DNA from: Teratosphaeria epicoccoides
Lineage: Eukaryota; Ascomycota; Dothideomycetes; Mycosphaerellales; Teratosphaeriaceae
Length of the DNA stretch: 64,000 bases
Direction of reading: 5' to 3'
Assembly: GCA_021401465.1 (NCBI GenBank)
Contig: JADDMT010000058.1
Span: 124,001-188,000, forward strand
Part shown: positions 46,003-58,085 of the stretch, piece by piece
Position numbering within the stretch: position 1 is the stretch's first letter
Layout: each line of letters begins with the position of its first letter
Notes under the pieces: generated by a model
Told to the model about the DNA's origin: nothing
The model's database searches: none
The model's input: the letters and a program-made list of their open reading frames with translations, nothing else
Program-made: the position numbers and the translations under genes

Positions 46003-48015
46003 TCAATTCGTGCTCGGCGACAGACGTCGCTTAGCATACAGATACTCAAATCCCTGCTCCGGTCCCGGGACACCCCATCCCACCTCCTCCCTTCCCCACT
46101 GCGTCATCAACGCCTTACTCATTACCCTCCTCTCCCTCTCCAGCTCCTCCACCTTACTCCTCCAATACTGCTCCCGCTTCTTCACGACATCGGACACTTT
46201 GGCTTCGAAAGCAGCATTGACGGCTTGTTTATCTTCGATCTGATTCTGGAGGGTCAGCAGTTCGGACTGCATGGTGTCATGTGCGAATTGCAGGCTCTGA
46301 TGGGAGGACTGCAGGAGCAAGTGCTCTTTGTGTAGGTCTGAGAGCTGGTCTTGCGCGGCATCGCGATCAATGACGGCAGCATTGAGCACTGAGTTGCTGC
46401 CCTGATCTTCGGCTTGGCTGCGAAGCGTATTGAGTTCGGCAGAGGTAGCGGCCTGAGCTTGTCGATGCGCCTCGTGGACACGATCGAGTTCCGCCTCGTG
46501 TGCAGCGCTCTGATCTCGCATTTTCTGCTGCAAATCTCTTGTCTGCTTCTGCATCTGTTCTGCCATCTCAACCGCCCGACGGCGATCAGCAGTCATGCGC
46601 GTGTTCTCGCCATCGTGTTCCTGACGGGCTGCAGCCAGTTCCGCTCGCAAAGCCTTCGTCGAGTCGTCAGCACGAGCCTTTGCCTGCTTCAAGCTAGCCA
46701 CCTCGTCCCTCACAACCATCAACTCAGCGTTGAGCTCTGCGATCGTTGTCCTCGTGTCTTCTGCTCTCCGTAGCTCACCACGCAAGCGGTGAACCTCAGC
46801 GTCATTTGCATCCTTTGTCCGCTCCAGCTCCTCGTGACGCAACTTTGCAGATTCTTCAGCAGTGTTGCACGCTCGGATGGCAACCACTCGCTCGTCCTTG
46901 ACATTCTGCATTTTCTGTTCGAATGCAGTCTCACGGTTGCCGAGCTCATCCCTGACCATCTCAATCTCCTCCCTATGATGCTGGTCCTGGCGCTTGACTT
47001 CCTTCTTCGCCTCCGCTAGGGCTGCCTCTAGCATCTGCATTCTCCCTCTCTGCTCGGCATACTCACCACTGAAATCCTCTCCGCGCTTGCAGGCCTCGTC
47101 CCTCATCTCGGTCAGATGCCGCTCGCGCCGCGCCGCCTCCGCCATTTGGATGTTGTGCATGGTATTCTCCTGCTTGCGTATACGCTGCTCTTCATCTAGC
47201 GCCTGCTTAAGTGCGCCGTTCATGTGCTCGAGTTGCTGACACTTGCCTTGAAGCTGTAGTAGCTGTTGGCGCAGTAATGCGTCCGGAAACTGTGCTGATG
47301 GTGCCGATCGATTAATGGCGGCCGAACGCGCAGGTGACAGAGTTGGGCTAAAAGGCCGGCCGCGTGAAACTGACCTTGTCGTAGACGACGAGACGCGTGC
47401 TTCAGCCAAAGCGGTGCCCTGATCCAAGGGCTCGGACGCCTCGACGGCAGCTGGCATGCGGGCGGGCGAAAGTTCGGAGTAATAGTCCTCGACTGTCGGC
47501 TGCAGCAAATGCTTGTGAGTTGGCGGCTTCGGTGTACCAGTATGCGAAGCCTCATTGTACGGATCCCAGTCAGACTCAGCTTTTTCTTCATGTTCATCCG
47601 GGTGATCGTCCCACACAGACTCCTTTGGAGGGCTGTGTCCTGGAGTGTGATGACTCATTGATTGGTCTCCCTCCTCGTGTTGTGGCGATGAGGGCACTTG
47701 CAGCGTCGGTCTCGGGCTCTCTGGCATGTCCTTATTATCGTGCTTCATCACACTCTGCAATGGGCCCTTGGCGCTCTTGACAGTCCCAATCTTCTTTGCT
47801 CCACCCCCGTGCATCCACTTCTCCATATTGAGCGTGAAGTCGCTCGGGCCATCGATATCCTCGCTGAATATGCGCTCGACCTTCTGCTTAGGCAGAGGCG
47901 GCTCATCATCGCTGTCGACGTCCAATGCGCCAAGATCCAGCGAGTACTGTGAGCCTGCTGAATCCGGGCGCTCCCAGGCGCGCATTGGTGGGCTAGAATG
48001 CATCGCCATCGCCAT
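46003..48015 (-). CDS. Hypothetical long coiled-coil protein
   Basis: 670 aa from ATG 48015, the first in-frame ATG after an upstream stop. Residues about 1-230 are acidic and Pro/Ser-rich with a compact conserved-looking motif (RIFSEDIDGPSDFTLNMEKW). About 235-620 is one long coiled coil rich in E/R/Q/A heptads. The C-terminus has a tidy non-coil block (REQYWRSKVEELERERR, MSKALMTQWGREEVG). The layout resembles fungal spindle-pole-body or microtubule-organising proteins, but I cannot assign the family with confidence. No intron, signal peptide or membrane segment. Confidence 0.78.
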   Translation of the reverse strand: MAMAMHSSPPMRAWERPDSAGSQYSLDLGALDVDSDDEPPLPKQKVERIFSEDIDGPSDFTLNMEKWMHGGGAKKIGTVKSAKGPLQSVMKHDNKDMPESPRPTLQVPSSPQHEEGDQSMSHHTPGHSPPKESVWDDHPDEHEEKAESDWDPYNEASHTGTPKPPTHKHLLQPTVEDYYSELSPARMPAAVEASEPLDQGTALAEARVSSSTTRSVSRGRPFSPTLSPARSAAINRSAPSAQFPDALLRQQLLQLQGKCQQLEHMNGALKQALDEEQRIRKQENTMHNIQMAEAARRERHLTEMRDEACKRGEDFSGEYAEQRGRMQMLEAALAEAKKEVKRQDQHHREEIEMVRDELGNRETAFEQKMQNVKDERVVAIRACNTAEESAKLRHEELERTKDANDAEVHRLRGELRRAEDTRTTIAELNAELMVVRDEVASLKQAKARADDSTKALRAELAAARQEHDGENTRMTADRRRAVEMAEQMQKQTRDLQQKMRDQSAAHEAELDRVHEAHRQAQAATSAELNTLRSQAEDQGSNSVLNAAVIDRDAAQDQLSDLHKEHLLLQSSHQSLQFAHDTMQSELLTLQNQIEDKQAVNAAFEAKVSDVVKKREQYWRSKVEELERERRVMSKALMTQWGREEVGWGVPGPEQGFEYLYAKRRLSPSTN

Positions 48016-48639
48016 GATGCCGAATGCCTGCTGCTTCCTATCGCACTTCACGGCGCATACATCGCATCAATGATGTCTACCAATGTGTTGAGTGAAGAAA
48101 ACAATATTGTTTGCGCGCGTGTGTTATGAAACTGCCCGATTCGGAACCCGCGTTGTTAATCCGACGACGGCGGTCCAAATGTGCCAATTCCACATGAGGG
48201 GTGTTCTCGGCCACATCAAGAATCGACCTTCTAACTCATATATAGGCCTATTTACCCATCAACAATAATCTATCAGCACTAATATCGTTGTTGTTTTCAC
48301 CATGCTACCTCAGGTAATCGACTAGCCGCACTAGCACAAGTATGTGTAGCAAGCTATAGCTATTAGCGTCCGCTATGTTAATATCCAGGAGACTATCATG
48401 CAGGAAGAACAGACGATTATTAGTCGCAGTTGCCTCGCAAGGCGGCTCGATGATTAGAGCTTCCGCAAATATGTACCTTGTATTAGAGGCAAAGTCGTAG
48501 TAAAGGTTAACTGCCTTATAGAGTACTAACACTAGTGCTAGTAGTCTACTAACAAGGAGATACTAGATGTATTATCTGCAAATAGATACGACATAAGCCG
48601 CAGAACGTTGTAGCGGTGACGTATTGCCCTTAGCTATAA
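48016..48639. other. Transition from gene-rich DNA to the repeat block
   Basis: Promoter of the coiled-coil gene, then from about 48,240 a change to TA/CTAG-rich sequence typical of the mutated repeats to the right. No gene. Confidence 0.4.
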
Positions 48640-50400
48640 GAAGAAGCTTAATTAAGAGGAAGGGGAAAGGGAAGAGTAGTAACTTATACTACTATTACGT
48701 AGTAAGTATGACAAAGGTAATGCTCTGCATTATAGCAGGGAGAACCTATACGTGCACTTTTAACATGCGTACAGGACAGTTAGACAGTAAGGACACTTAT
48801 AGTCTAATCATAGTATACTTACTACTTAATTGTAATAGTGATCGCCTTTTCTAAGCCGTATGGAGCATTAACCCCCGGGGCTTTTAAGAGCGTAGTCGTC
48901 CTTCAAGGGTGAAGCGTAGTGTCCTTCGAGCTCCTAGACCGAACTAGGGCTAGTTAATTAACGCCTATTACAAGATAGAGATGTTTAGAATTAGCATTTA
49001 CGCTGCTATTAACATGTAGTCTCGTAATATCATGTGGATCTACGTTAGCATTGTCAGACGCACAAAGCTAAGCGTCCTTACATAATACTCTTGATATGTA
49101 CAGGAGTTCTTAATAGTGCCTCAAATAATCCGGAGCGACAGGGGTCTTAAGACACTAGATCTAGCTGATGCTCACTTTTGGCTGTTACAAGAAGCTCGTA
49201 GGGACGTAGGCGAAGGCTGTTCTCTAGACGTAGAGGAGCTAGGCGATTAGCAAGAGGCTTAATTTGCGGCGAGGGTAGCGGCTACAGCTAGCGACTAAGG
49301 GCTATTGTCAGTCGACAAGATAGACGACTCTAACGATCAAGACGACGACGACGACGACGACGACGACGAGCCCCTACGCTAGCCAGACATGCAGCATCGC
49401 TAGCAAGCTAAGCAGCTAGTCTTTAGACCCTAGCCGCTACTAAGGAACAAGCTTATATTCGCTGATTGTTATTAGTATAGGACAAGCAAGATGAATTAGC
49501 GCATTGAGGTGTAGTAGGGCTAGCTCTTAAAGACTAAGCTTAATTACTAGAGAGACTAATTTCAAGTGCTTAAAGACAGCGGCTATTAGAGCGAAGACTG
49601 CCTCTCTGACAAGATCGCCTTTATCGCGGTCTACATGCCTATCATCCGGACAGCTGCTACTAAGTTCTTAATCTTGTAGAGGAACCACAAGATTCGCAGC
49701 TAACCACGGCGGCCACATTGTGTGCCAGGGGTCCCTAAGCGGCTATATGGATATCCGGAGAGTCATAAGACTATGCCTAGCCGCTAAAGCGGTATGCGAA
49801 TTAATGCTAACAGTCCCTAATTAGCAGCGATTAAGGAATACCTTGAAGCCACAGGTTTTGGTAAGTCCTAATCACAGAGTACTTATAGAGTTCCTCGACG
49901 CACTAGAGAGCTGTTAAGAGCTCTTTAACTTCGCTCGATATGCACGACCCCTACCTAGTACGCCGATTACAGTGTAGTCGTAGTACGCCTCGAGGCACTT
50001 TGCTAACTCTTAGCAGATATTAATAAGTACCTTCCTGCAGACACGTTAGCATAGTACGCTAGTACCTTAGTATAGGTCGGCGTTAATATGGCTGCTATTA
50101 CTAGCGACGCTAATAAGCTAGAGAGTAGTAGAAGGCTACATGAGCTTACCTACTATTACCTCCGCAACTCCGTAAAGGCCTATCTAGATGCTAGTAACAC
50201 TAAGCTAAAGCTAGCATAGTCTGACAAGCATCATGTAGTACCTCGCTTCCGACTGAATGTTGATCTACAGGTGCATAAGGCTATTAATAGACTAACATTA
50301 CTACTTCTAGAGCGGATAACATAGCTGTTAGATAGCTTTAACAATGTGTAGCTTATAAAACTATTAGTGCGCTCCTCATTAAATTAAACAAGACTACTAC
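48640..50400 (+). pseudogene. DDE integrase-core transposase relic, RIP-mutated
   Basis: From at least 48,903 to about 49,870 one plus-strand frame is interrupted almost only by TAG/TAA. Its residues follow the integrase-core proteins found in fungal and animal mobile elements: YYKIEMFRISIYAAIN, then SRNIMWIYVSIVRRTKLSV, VPQIIRSDRG (second catalytic Asp), LADAHFWL, then after a poly-Asp spacer YRTSKMN-stop-RIEV (the NQRIE glutamate block), and SDKIAFIAVYMPIIR and RRPHCVPGVPKRLYGYPE. The first catalytic Asp of the IDAYSR-type motif reads Asn. Stops fall where Gln or Trp is expected. From about 49,880 to 50,380 another frame is coherent (ANKLESSRRLHELTYYYLRN) and may be a downstream exon of the same relic. 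The element ends are not found. Confidence 0.7.
49340..49368 (+). repeat. (GAC)n run encoding poly-Asp in the integrase relic
   Basis: About nine GAC codons in a row, in frame with the integrase relic, between its second-Asp block and its Glu block. Confidence 0.85.
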
Positions 50401-50498
50401 TACTCTGTGTCTTTTGCCTGCTAATTAATAGGTCCCCCGTAACACTGTTTTTTGATTGATTTAATCACTACCTCTTTGCTTAGTATCATTAAGCCATT

Positions 50499-52525
50499 AT
50501 GGCAGAGCTAGCACATCTGCAGCGTATTAGAGACTAGATGATAGCTTGTCTAGTATTAGGAATACCCTACGCTCTTTACAATCACGAAGTGCCCTAGTGT
50601 AACTACTACTTGATAGTTAATCCTACCTATCGAGTAATAGTAACGCTAACAACGCCCTAACTAGTAACGTAAGGCCTTTAGGGTAAGTCGTCAGAGGCCT
50701 CTGTGATTATACTGCGAGCGCCTACTACGCCCTAGTTTTCATGGCATTTGACTAACCGTCTAGTCTCGCAGAAGCTAATATCGACTAGACCCCTAGGTCT
50801 AACCCTAACCCTAATGCGTCGACTGTAGCTGCGACTATACTACGACTAGCCTCTGCCAAGACAAATGCGAGTCCACAACTAACTCTAGAGCCTCGTCATC
50901 TTCAGGCAGCTCGTGCGAAGCGCTGTCAAGTAGCTTAAGTCCCTTAAGGACCGCTAGCGTTCACATCCTACGCTAGTATAGTCCCTGTTGCTAATTAAGA
51001 GTGTATAGGACACAAACCTCTCCTACTAGCTAAGGTAACACTACACGGCGGTACCCCTGCTAGCTCGTATCGTGTAGTCACAGAGTAGCCGCAGCCTTAA
51101 TCGACACAGGGTAAAGGCAAGGTAGCAAGAAGCTCTCTTCCGAATCTGCTAGCGCTAGTGCCGAAGTGTTTAAGAATTAATCTAAAGGTTTAGAAGCAAG
51201 TGAAGACCTTTACCTTGACTAAGCGGCGTGATAAGGTCGATACTATGTCTGTAGCAGAGCTAGAGTACTAGTGTGACAGGGTAGTGACCTTGTATGACAA
51301 CGAATACAACGATCTTGAAGACAAACCCCTGCTTATTAACTTTCTGCTAAGTCGTGTCAAGCACGATCATCTTAAGGATATTAATTCGTTTCCACGATAC
51401 TAGGGGCACCTCTTCATTAACAGTTAACCCGCAGATCTAGTCACATGGTAATTTACTAAGATCGATATAGAGCTATACGAAAATATCAAGAAGATGCTAG
51501 AACTATTCAGGACTCCGCCTAAGGCCGACAATAAGTACAATCTCTAGATTAACGTAGTACTCTTCAAAACAGACGCTTAGATAGCTGCTTAGATTACTTA
51601 CCTTGAGAAGAACGCCCCCTAGTTACCAGATAAGCAGCTCGTAAGCAATGACAAGCTAGCAGCTAACACTTTAGACGCTAGTAGATTTAGTCTTACAGAC
51701 GCCAAGCTCTAAGAGCTCTTAGAAGACCGTCATGGCTTAGACATCAAAGACAGGCTACCCCCCCTAACATGACAGTATAGTTACGATGTTAGCGACCCTA
51801 TTATACACGCCATTCTCGCTAAAGATGAGGCCGCTACTACAAGTCGCTATGTAAGCACATAGCGAGGCTACAAACGAGACCCTTCGTCTAATCTGCTAGT
51901 CCGAGCTTCACTAGGTGCTCTAGCGCTGCAAACAATTAGACGAACTACAGAGGTAATCACGGAGGCATTCGACAGTCGAATTATTAAACTAGAGCTAGTC
52001 TCTAGCTTAGATGCCCTGCTAGCATATAGCTCGTAGCAGGGGGTAGATATGTTTGACTTGACTAAGCTCGGTAGTAATGATAAGCTTCTACTACTAGATA
52101 CCTTCATGAAGAGCTAGAGGGTATTCTTACTACACTTAAAGAAGTAGCAGGAGATAAAGGTGTCTAAGTCAGAGCCGATAATCAAACAAGAGTGCTAGTC
52201 GCTAGCTCCTAGGGCTACTCATAGTTCTGCTACTACTACTGCTACTACTAGTACAACTCTAGGACCTTATCCGGCTCCTACAGCTATGACAGCGTCACTA
52301 ACACTGAAGACTCCGTAGCTAGAGACGCCGCCGCTAGCTGCGAAGCCCCCTACAGTAAAGACGCTACTACTAACGACGCCGCCGCTAGCTGCAAAGACTA
52401 AGAAGCAAGGGAGTAAGAGGAAGAAGGCAGACAAGCCGCTACTACCGCAGCTTGCAGAGTTGATACATGAGCCACGACAGCGCAAGAAGGTGAATTATAA
52501 GGATGCCTATAATGGCACGTAGTAA
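50499..52525 (+). pseudogene. Unrecognised mobile-element reading frame(s), RIP-mutated
   Basis: A frame opening at ATG 50,499 (MAELAHLQRIRD) continues with only TAG/TAA/TGA interruptions to about 51,100. A second frame from about 51,110 to 52,525 is coherent for some 470 codons with stops almost only TAG (for example MSVAELEY, LYDNEYNDLEDKPLLINFLL, NLLVRASLGALALQTIRRTT, and a Pro/Thr/Lys-rich tail KKQGSKRKKADKPLLPQLAE). The length and coherence argue for an old protein gene of 600 codons or more, in one or two exons. I recognise no domain. It lies directly upstream of the copy A LTR and may belong with the integrase relic as one two-gene transposon, but that is inference. Confidence 0.5.
50799..50814. 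other. Short telomere-like (CCCTAA) stretch
   Basis: CTAACCCTAACCCTAA matches two and a half fungal telomere units, but lies in TA-rich mutated coding sequence. Probably chance; recorded for completeness. Confidence 0.25.
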
Positions 52526-52571
52526 TGAAAAGGTTTATTATTAGTCTGGCGTTAGTGTATTACGTAGTCAT

Positions 52572-52931
52572 TGATACGGTTGATACTAGGGGGCTATTAG
52601 AACCGCATGGGTTCTAATGCCTGCCCTTGGCATGTAGTGACCCTGCTACATATAGCAAGGGGGTCCTTCGTACATACGTTAGCTTATATGTCGTCCGAGT
52701 AGGATTAGTTGTCGACGTAGGACGCCCCTACGTCGCTGACCCTACAGTACCCCTGCGGGGTTAGGCTCGGACATGCTTTCCCTAATTAAGGAGCGTCAGG
52801 GGTTATAAGCACCCTTAGCGCTACCTCTGCGATAAGCAGAAAGCAGCGCTATCTTGTACCTACTAAAAGGTCGGATTACTCTGTTACACTGCGAGATATT
52901 TTCATATCATATAGCATATACATCTATATTA
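52572..52931 (+). repeat. 5' LTR of copy A (360 bp)
   Basis: Begins TGATACGGTT and ends CTATATTA (CTATATCA in the other copy, i.e. TG...CA with a C-to-T change). The sequence matches 58,857-59,216 in inverse orientation over its full length, differing mainly by transitions. It contains a 9-bp-stem hairpin (CGACGTAGG/CCTACGTCG) near 52,716-52,740 and a second small one (ACCCC TGC GGGGT). Confidence 0.9.
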
Positions 52932-52980
52932 GTTCTGCTTTCTCCCCCCTACTTTGCAGTCTAGCAGAGAATACTACGAT

Positions 52981-55900
52981 ATGTCTAGAGTACTACGAAC
53001 TCGCAACTAACGCGTAGCGAGCGCCATCCTAAGCGCCTGCAATAGCGAAGCTAGCCTAAGTAACTAGCCCGCAGAAGTACCCCCTACAAGCGACACTACA
53101 TTAAGCGACGGTTCTGCTAGAGGCTAATTACGCGGCGGACAAGGCAATAGACCCCCTGCATAGGGACTACAGCTAACCCCGACTATCGACCTAGCCCTCG
53201 TAGCCATAATTGTCGATTAGGTCGCGAACCGCCTTGCGAACTAGAGCTAGAGCCGCACCGCTCCTAGTAGCGACAACGGCGAGGACGACGAAGACGTCGC
53301 CATGAGCGGTACTAATGAACTAGCGGACGAAGAAATCTAGCGAGATTTCACGCTAGGGACCCGCGAAGACAACTTACTAGGAGGCGCAGACCCTCCGCGT
53401 GTACCTGCGAACCTAGTGCCTGAATTTAGGGCTATAGTAGGCTAACTAGGAGGCAGTCGTAACGCACGCAACCCGAAGCCGTTTAAGGGAGACACCTTGA
53501 AGGAGGCTCGAACTTTCTTGCAGGCATGTAAGGTAGTTTTTGTGCTTAACCTACGCGGATATTCCATAGAGGGCGAACGAGTCGCCTTTAGTGTAATGTA
53601 GCTCGAAGAGGATAAGGAACCTCGTAACAATTAGCATGAGCGGTATGACCTTATGCGGGTCTATAACAGAACGTATACGTAGGCGGACTTTCGCTAGTTC
53701 TGTGTCGACTAGGTCGAGGATCTAGGGAATCGCGCCCTTACTATGTCTGTCAAGTACGAGAGGGCTAAGCAGGGGAAGGGACAAACAACCTCTAGCTTTG
53801 CTACCTATCTTGCCACGCTCGAGGGACAGATGCTACCCTATACTAAGACGTAACGCGTGCGGCACTTGCTTGTTAAACTTGATGACAATCTTCGGAACAT
53901 AATCATGACTTTTCATGAACTTCTGACAACTCGGCAAGACCTCGTGTCCCTTACGACACGTATGGAAATCACCTTGAAGCGAAATAGAAGATCGGGCGGT
54001 AAGGACAATAAGCGTCTAAGTCCTGAGGACCTACTAAAGGGCCGCTATTACAAGCGCCCTAGGGGCTATGTCTAACGCGGTAGTTCATTCCGGAGGAGCA
54101 AGCCCTCCGAGCCAAAAGACAGTAGCGAGAAGCCTCCGAGTAGCTGCTACATCTGTGGAGTAAGGGACTACTAGGTAGCTCGCTGTCCTAAACGAAGTGA
54201 TAGGAAGAAGGTAAGCAAGGTGTCCGAAACCTCCCTAGAGGGGAGGCGAAAGAAGGACAAGCCCGAGACAACCGAATGGCTACCGCGGGTATCTAAGCTG
54301 TCTGTTACCGATAGTGTGGACTCGTGGCCTGCCTAGCGCCTATCCGGTACGGTCCGAGTTAATAGCTCGCTTAAGCTAGTAGACTATATGTTAGATGACC
54401 TTGCGGAGGTCAACGTGATACCCTAGAGGGTAATCGTACGGCTCGGTTTGAAGCCGATCCTAGGAGCCCTGCTACCTACCATGAAGTCCTTTTAGGGCGA
54501 AGGCGCAGCGGCTCGAGGCGCGTACAACGTGCGCCTCTAACTCGCGGACTCCTTAGGAGAAGTGCGCGAGACTAACGAAGTCTTCTACGCTAAAGACGTT
54601 CCTAATAAGGAGCTCCTGCTCGGCCGCCCTTAGCGCCACAAGCAGGGAGTCGTTGTTAATAGAGCTACTAACAACTAGTTCTACGGCTCTATAGGCAAAG
54701 TTCCTGTAGTGCGGATACGTGACGCACATAGCTTCTACAAGGACATGAAGAAGGTCTAATGCGTGTATGCAGTCCGCATATAGAACGTCAAGGAGGACGT
54801 TACCCTTCTGCCTAAGTTAGAGGAATACGCCGATATTTTCGACGCAGAGGCTGCGGCCTATGCCTAGGCCCTAGACGCGGAACATGCGATTAACCTTAAG
54901 GAGGGTTACAATCCTCCGTATTAACCTCTATACCCTATGTCGGAATCGTAGCTCGAAACACTTCGAGACTACCTCTACAAGGCGCAAAGGAACGCGTGGA
55001 TCCGACGAAGCAACAGCGAGGCTAGAGCGCTAGTTATGTTCGTCCTGAAGAAGGACAACACGCTCCGCCTATGCGTTAACTATAGGGGCCTTAACGCGGT
55101 AACCTAGAAGAACCGCTGCCCCCTACTACTTATTAGCGAGACGCTTGACCGCCTTAGTCGCGCCGCTATCTTCTTGTCTATCGACTTGAAGGACGCCTAC
55201 TATCGGATACTAATCCAAAAGGGCGACAAGTAGAAGACTACATTCTAAACGCGGTACAGACACTTCGAGTATATAGTGATGCCGTTTAGCTTAACTAACG
55301 CACTAGTAACGTTCTAAGCGTATATTAACCGGGCCCTAGCCGGCCTCGTTAACACCTGCTATGTAGTATATTTAGACGATATACTAGTCTACTCCGACTC
55401 GAAGGAGGAGCACATTTAGCATCTAAGGATAGTACTCAAATAGCTCCGCAAGTTCGCTCTGTACGCAAACCTAAAGAAGTGCTCATTCCTGACAGATAGG
55501 ATTAAGTTTCTCGGATACATCGTCTCTACGGAAGGAGTCATCATAGATGACTAAAGGGTGTCTGCAATCGCGGAGTAGCTGCGGCCGACTACCCTCCGAG
55601 AAGTGCAGGTGTTCCTAGGATTTACTAACTTCTATCGCAGATTCATACGATCTTACTTGAAGATCGTGGCTCCCCTGACGGCCCTCGCAAAGGGCGCGGT
55701 TCGAGGAAAAAAGCTAGGGAAAGTACCTTAGGAGGAGGCTTAGAGTAAGGCCTTCTCTAAACTTAAAGCAGCTTTTTAAACTACACCTATACTTCGGCAC
55801 TTTGACCTCGCTACGAAGATCCGGATAGAGACCGATACTTCAAAATTCGCAATAGCCGCAATTATATCGCAGCTCTAGTCGCACGAAGGTAGTACGCGAT

Positions 55901-57945
55901 AGTACCCGATTGCCTTCTAGTCGCGGAAGATGCAGGGCGCTAAGCTTAACTATGAGACTTACGATCAAGAGCTTTTAGCTATTGTTGACAGCTTCAAGGA
56001 GTACTAACACTACCTTAAAGGCGTAGCGTACCCTATTAAAGTGCTTACTAACTATAACAACCTTCGCGGCTTCATGGGCGTGAAGCAGCTAAGTAGTCGG
56101 CAAGCAAGGTAGGCGACTTTCCTTACTAGCTTTGACTTCGTTATCTAGCATCGTTCTAGAAAGACGAATCCGGCTAATAGTCCTTCGTGACGACCAGACT
56201 ACGACACTAGGGAGGAGGGTAACTAATAGCTTCTCCCTACGCTACAAACGAAGCTTGTAGTTTAGGGCGGCGATCTGTCGTTAGCTCCTCTTGTAGGTCG
56301 ACTGCAGGTCTAATAGGGCCTCACGGCCTCCGCTAGTAACAAACCCTCCTATCTGGCAGTTATGGCGACTATGTCTAGCTCGATCCGTGCGGTAGTTAAC
56401 CGGCTCACATGTAGTAAGCATGCAATGTCTGAAGAACCCTTTAAAGAAGTCTCGAGACTTATTCAGCGGTTGCAAGAGCGAGAACCGGAGTTGATTAATG
56501 AGGGTGTAGCCCTCTAGGACACCGCAGGTAGCCCGAAGTACTAGACCAAGTTAGGCAACTTGTAGTACTTTGACAATAGGCTCTACGTACCCGCTAACCG
56601 CGTACTCCGTTCGTAGCTCCTCTGTATTCATCATGACAATAAACTCGCGGGCCATTTTGGCGTAGAGAAGACGAACGTACTTCTCGGACGCAAATACTAG
56701 TAGCCTACGCTAGAACAGGATGTCTCTGACTATGTCAAATCCTGCTAGACGTGCCAGATCAGCAAATCTCGGCGCCATCGCCCCTACGGCGATGCTTAGG
56801 CGCTCCTACTACTAGAGAGACTATGGCAAGACTTAACTATGGATTTTATTACTAATCTGCTACTATCAAAGTAGAAAGGCGATATAGTTAATGCTGTCCT
56901 TATAGTAGTCGACTAATACTCGAAGATAAATGTCTTCATCCTATGTACGAAAAAGTGCATAAGCGGCGAGCTTGCGCGACTACTTCGCGACAAAGTCATA
57001 TGGCGCTTTAGTGTCCCCCGAAGTATCCTATCAGATCGAGGTTCTGTCTTTACTAGTAAATACTAGCAAGAATTTGTGTTTGAGGCACGTGTTAAGCACT
57101 GCCTAAGTATAGCATTCTATCTACAGACTAATAGTCAGACTAAATGTATGAAACAGACTCTTGAGTAGTACCTTTAGTGCTACTACGCTAAGAACTAGGA
57201 TGCCTAGGCTGACGTAATTCCTATGGCGGAATTTGCAGTCAATAATAGCGTGCATGCTACTATGCGTATGTCGCCATTTTAGATTCTTTATAGCTTTGAT
57301 CCGGAAATACACCTAGAACCGCCTCAGGACGAGTCTTCTAAGGAGAGGGTGCCGGCCGCTACGGAATTAGCGTAGCGTATACGCGAGGTACATTCGGTGC
57401 TAATAGAAAACTAGAAAAAGGCCTCAGAATCCTAGATTAAACATAATAACGCCTATGCTAAACTAATGTAGTATGCAGTTAGTACGAAGGTGTTACTGTC
57501 GACGAAGAATCTCAAGCTGAAACTTCCAAGCAAGAAGATGACGCCAAGGTTCGTCGGACCCTTCTAGATACGTGACGCGATAGGCTCGCAGGCATACTAG
57601 CTATCGTTGCTATCGTCGTATCGTGTGCACGACGTCTTCTACGTATCTCTACTCAAACTATGGGTACAGCGCGAGGGCAAAGAGCCCGCGGACCCGATGC
57701 TAGTAGCAGAAGAGAACGAAGAGTAGGAAGTCGAGGGTATTAAGGACAGTATGCGGCGTAAGGGCGCAACGCACTATCTAGTGAAGTAGAAAGGATACCT
57801 ACCTAAGTACACACAATAGGTTCCGGCCGAAGACTGCAAGAACGCCCTAGAAGCTATCCGTGAATTCGAAGAGCAGAGGAGGCGTGAGCAGGGCTTAAGA
57901 AGGTCGATTCGTAGGAAGATAAGGGTTCTAGAGCAGAATTCTTGA
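52981..57945 (+). pseudogene. gag-pol of copy A (chromovirus), RIP-inactivated
   Basis: A single frame of 1,655 codons from ATG 52,981 to TGA 57,943-57,945, broken by dozens of TAG/TAA. Domains in order: gag (FKGDTLKEARTFL area near 53,480); a CCHC zinc knuckle at 54,145-54,186, whose His reads Tyr (CAC to TAC); a decayed aspartic protease near 54,390 (LDDLAEVNVI, where D-S/T-G is expected); reverse transcriptase with YLDDILVYS at 55,369; RNase H (IETDTSKFAIAAII near 55,830); integrase with HHDNKLAGHFG zinc region (56,625), MDFITN and SDRGSVFTS (57,035); and a chromodomain near 57,730-57,870 (THYLVK-stop-KGYLP). The chromodomain places it among chromoviruses, which target histone marks. Non-functional as read. 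Confidence 0.88.
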
Positions 57946-58085
57946 CTTATGTATGTGGCGCATGACGCGCGAAGTGACAACGAGAAGCAAACGCCCTACT
58001 CATACATTATTAATACCTAAAGGCATACCTAGAATAAACCTAAGAAGAACAAGAGACATGCTCGGATTAGCTTCGTAGCTAATGC

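Noticed and set aside
50799..50814. Interstitial telomere repeat
   Set aside because: Only two and a half units, within sequence where TA-rich words are inflated by mutation.
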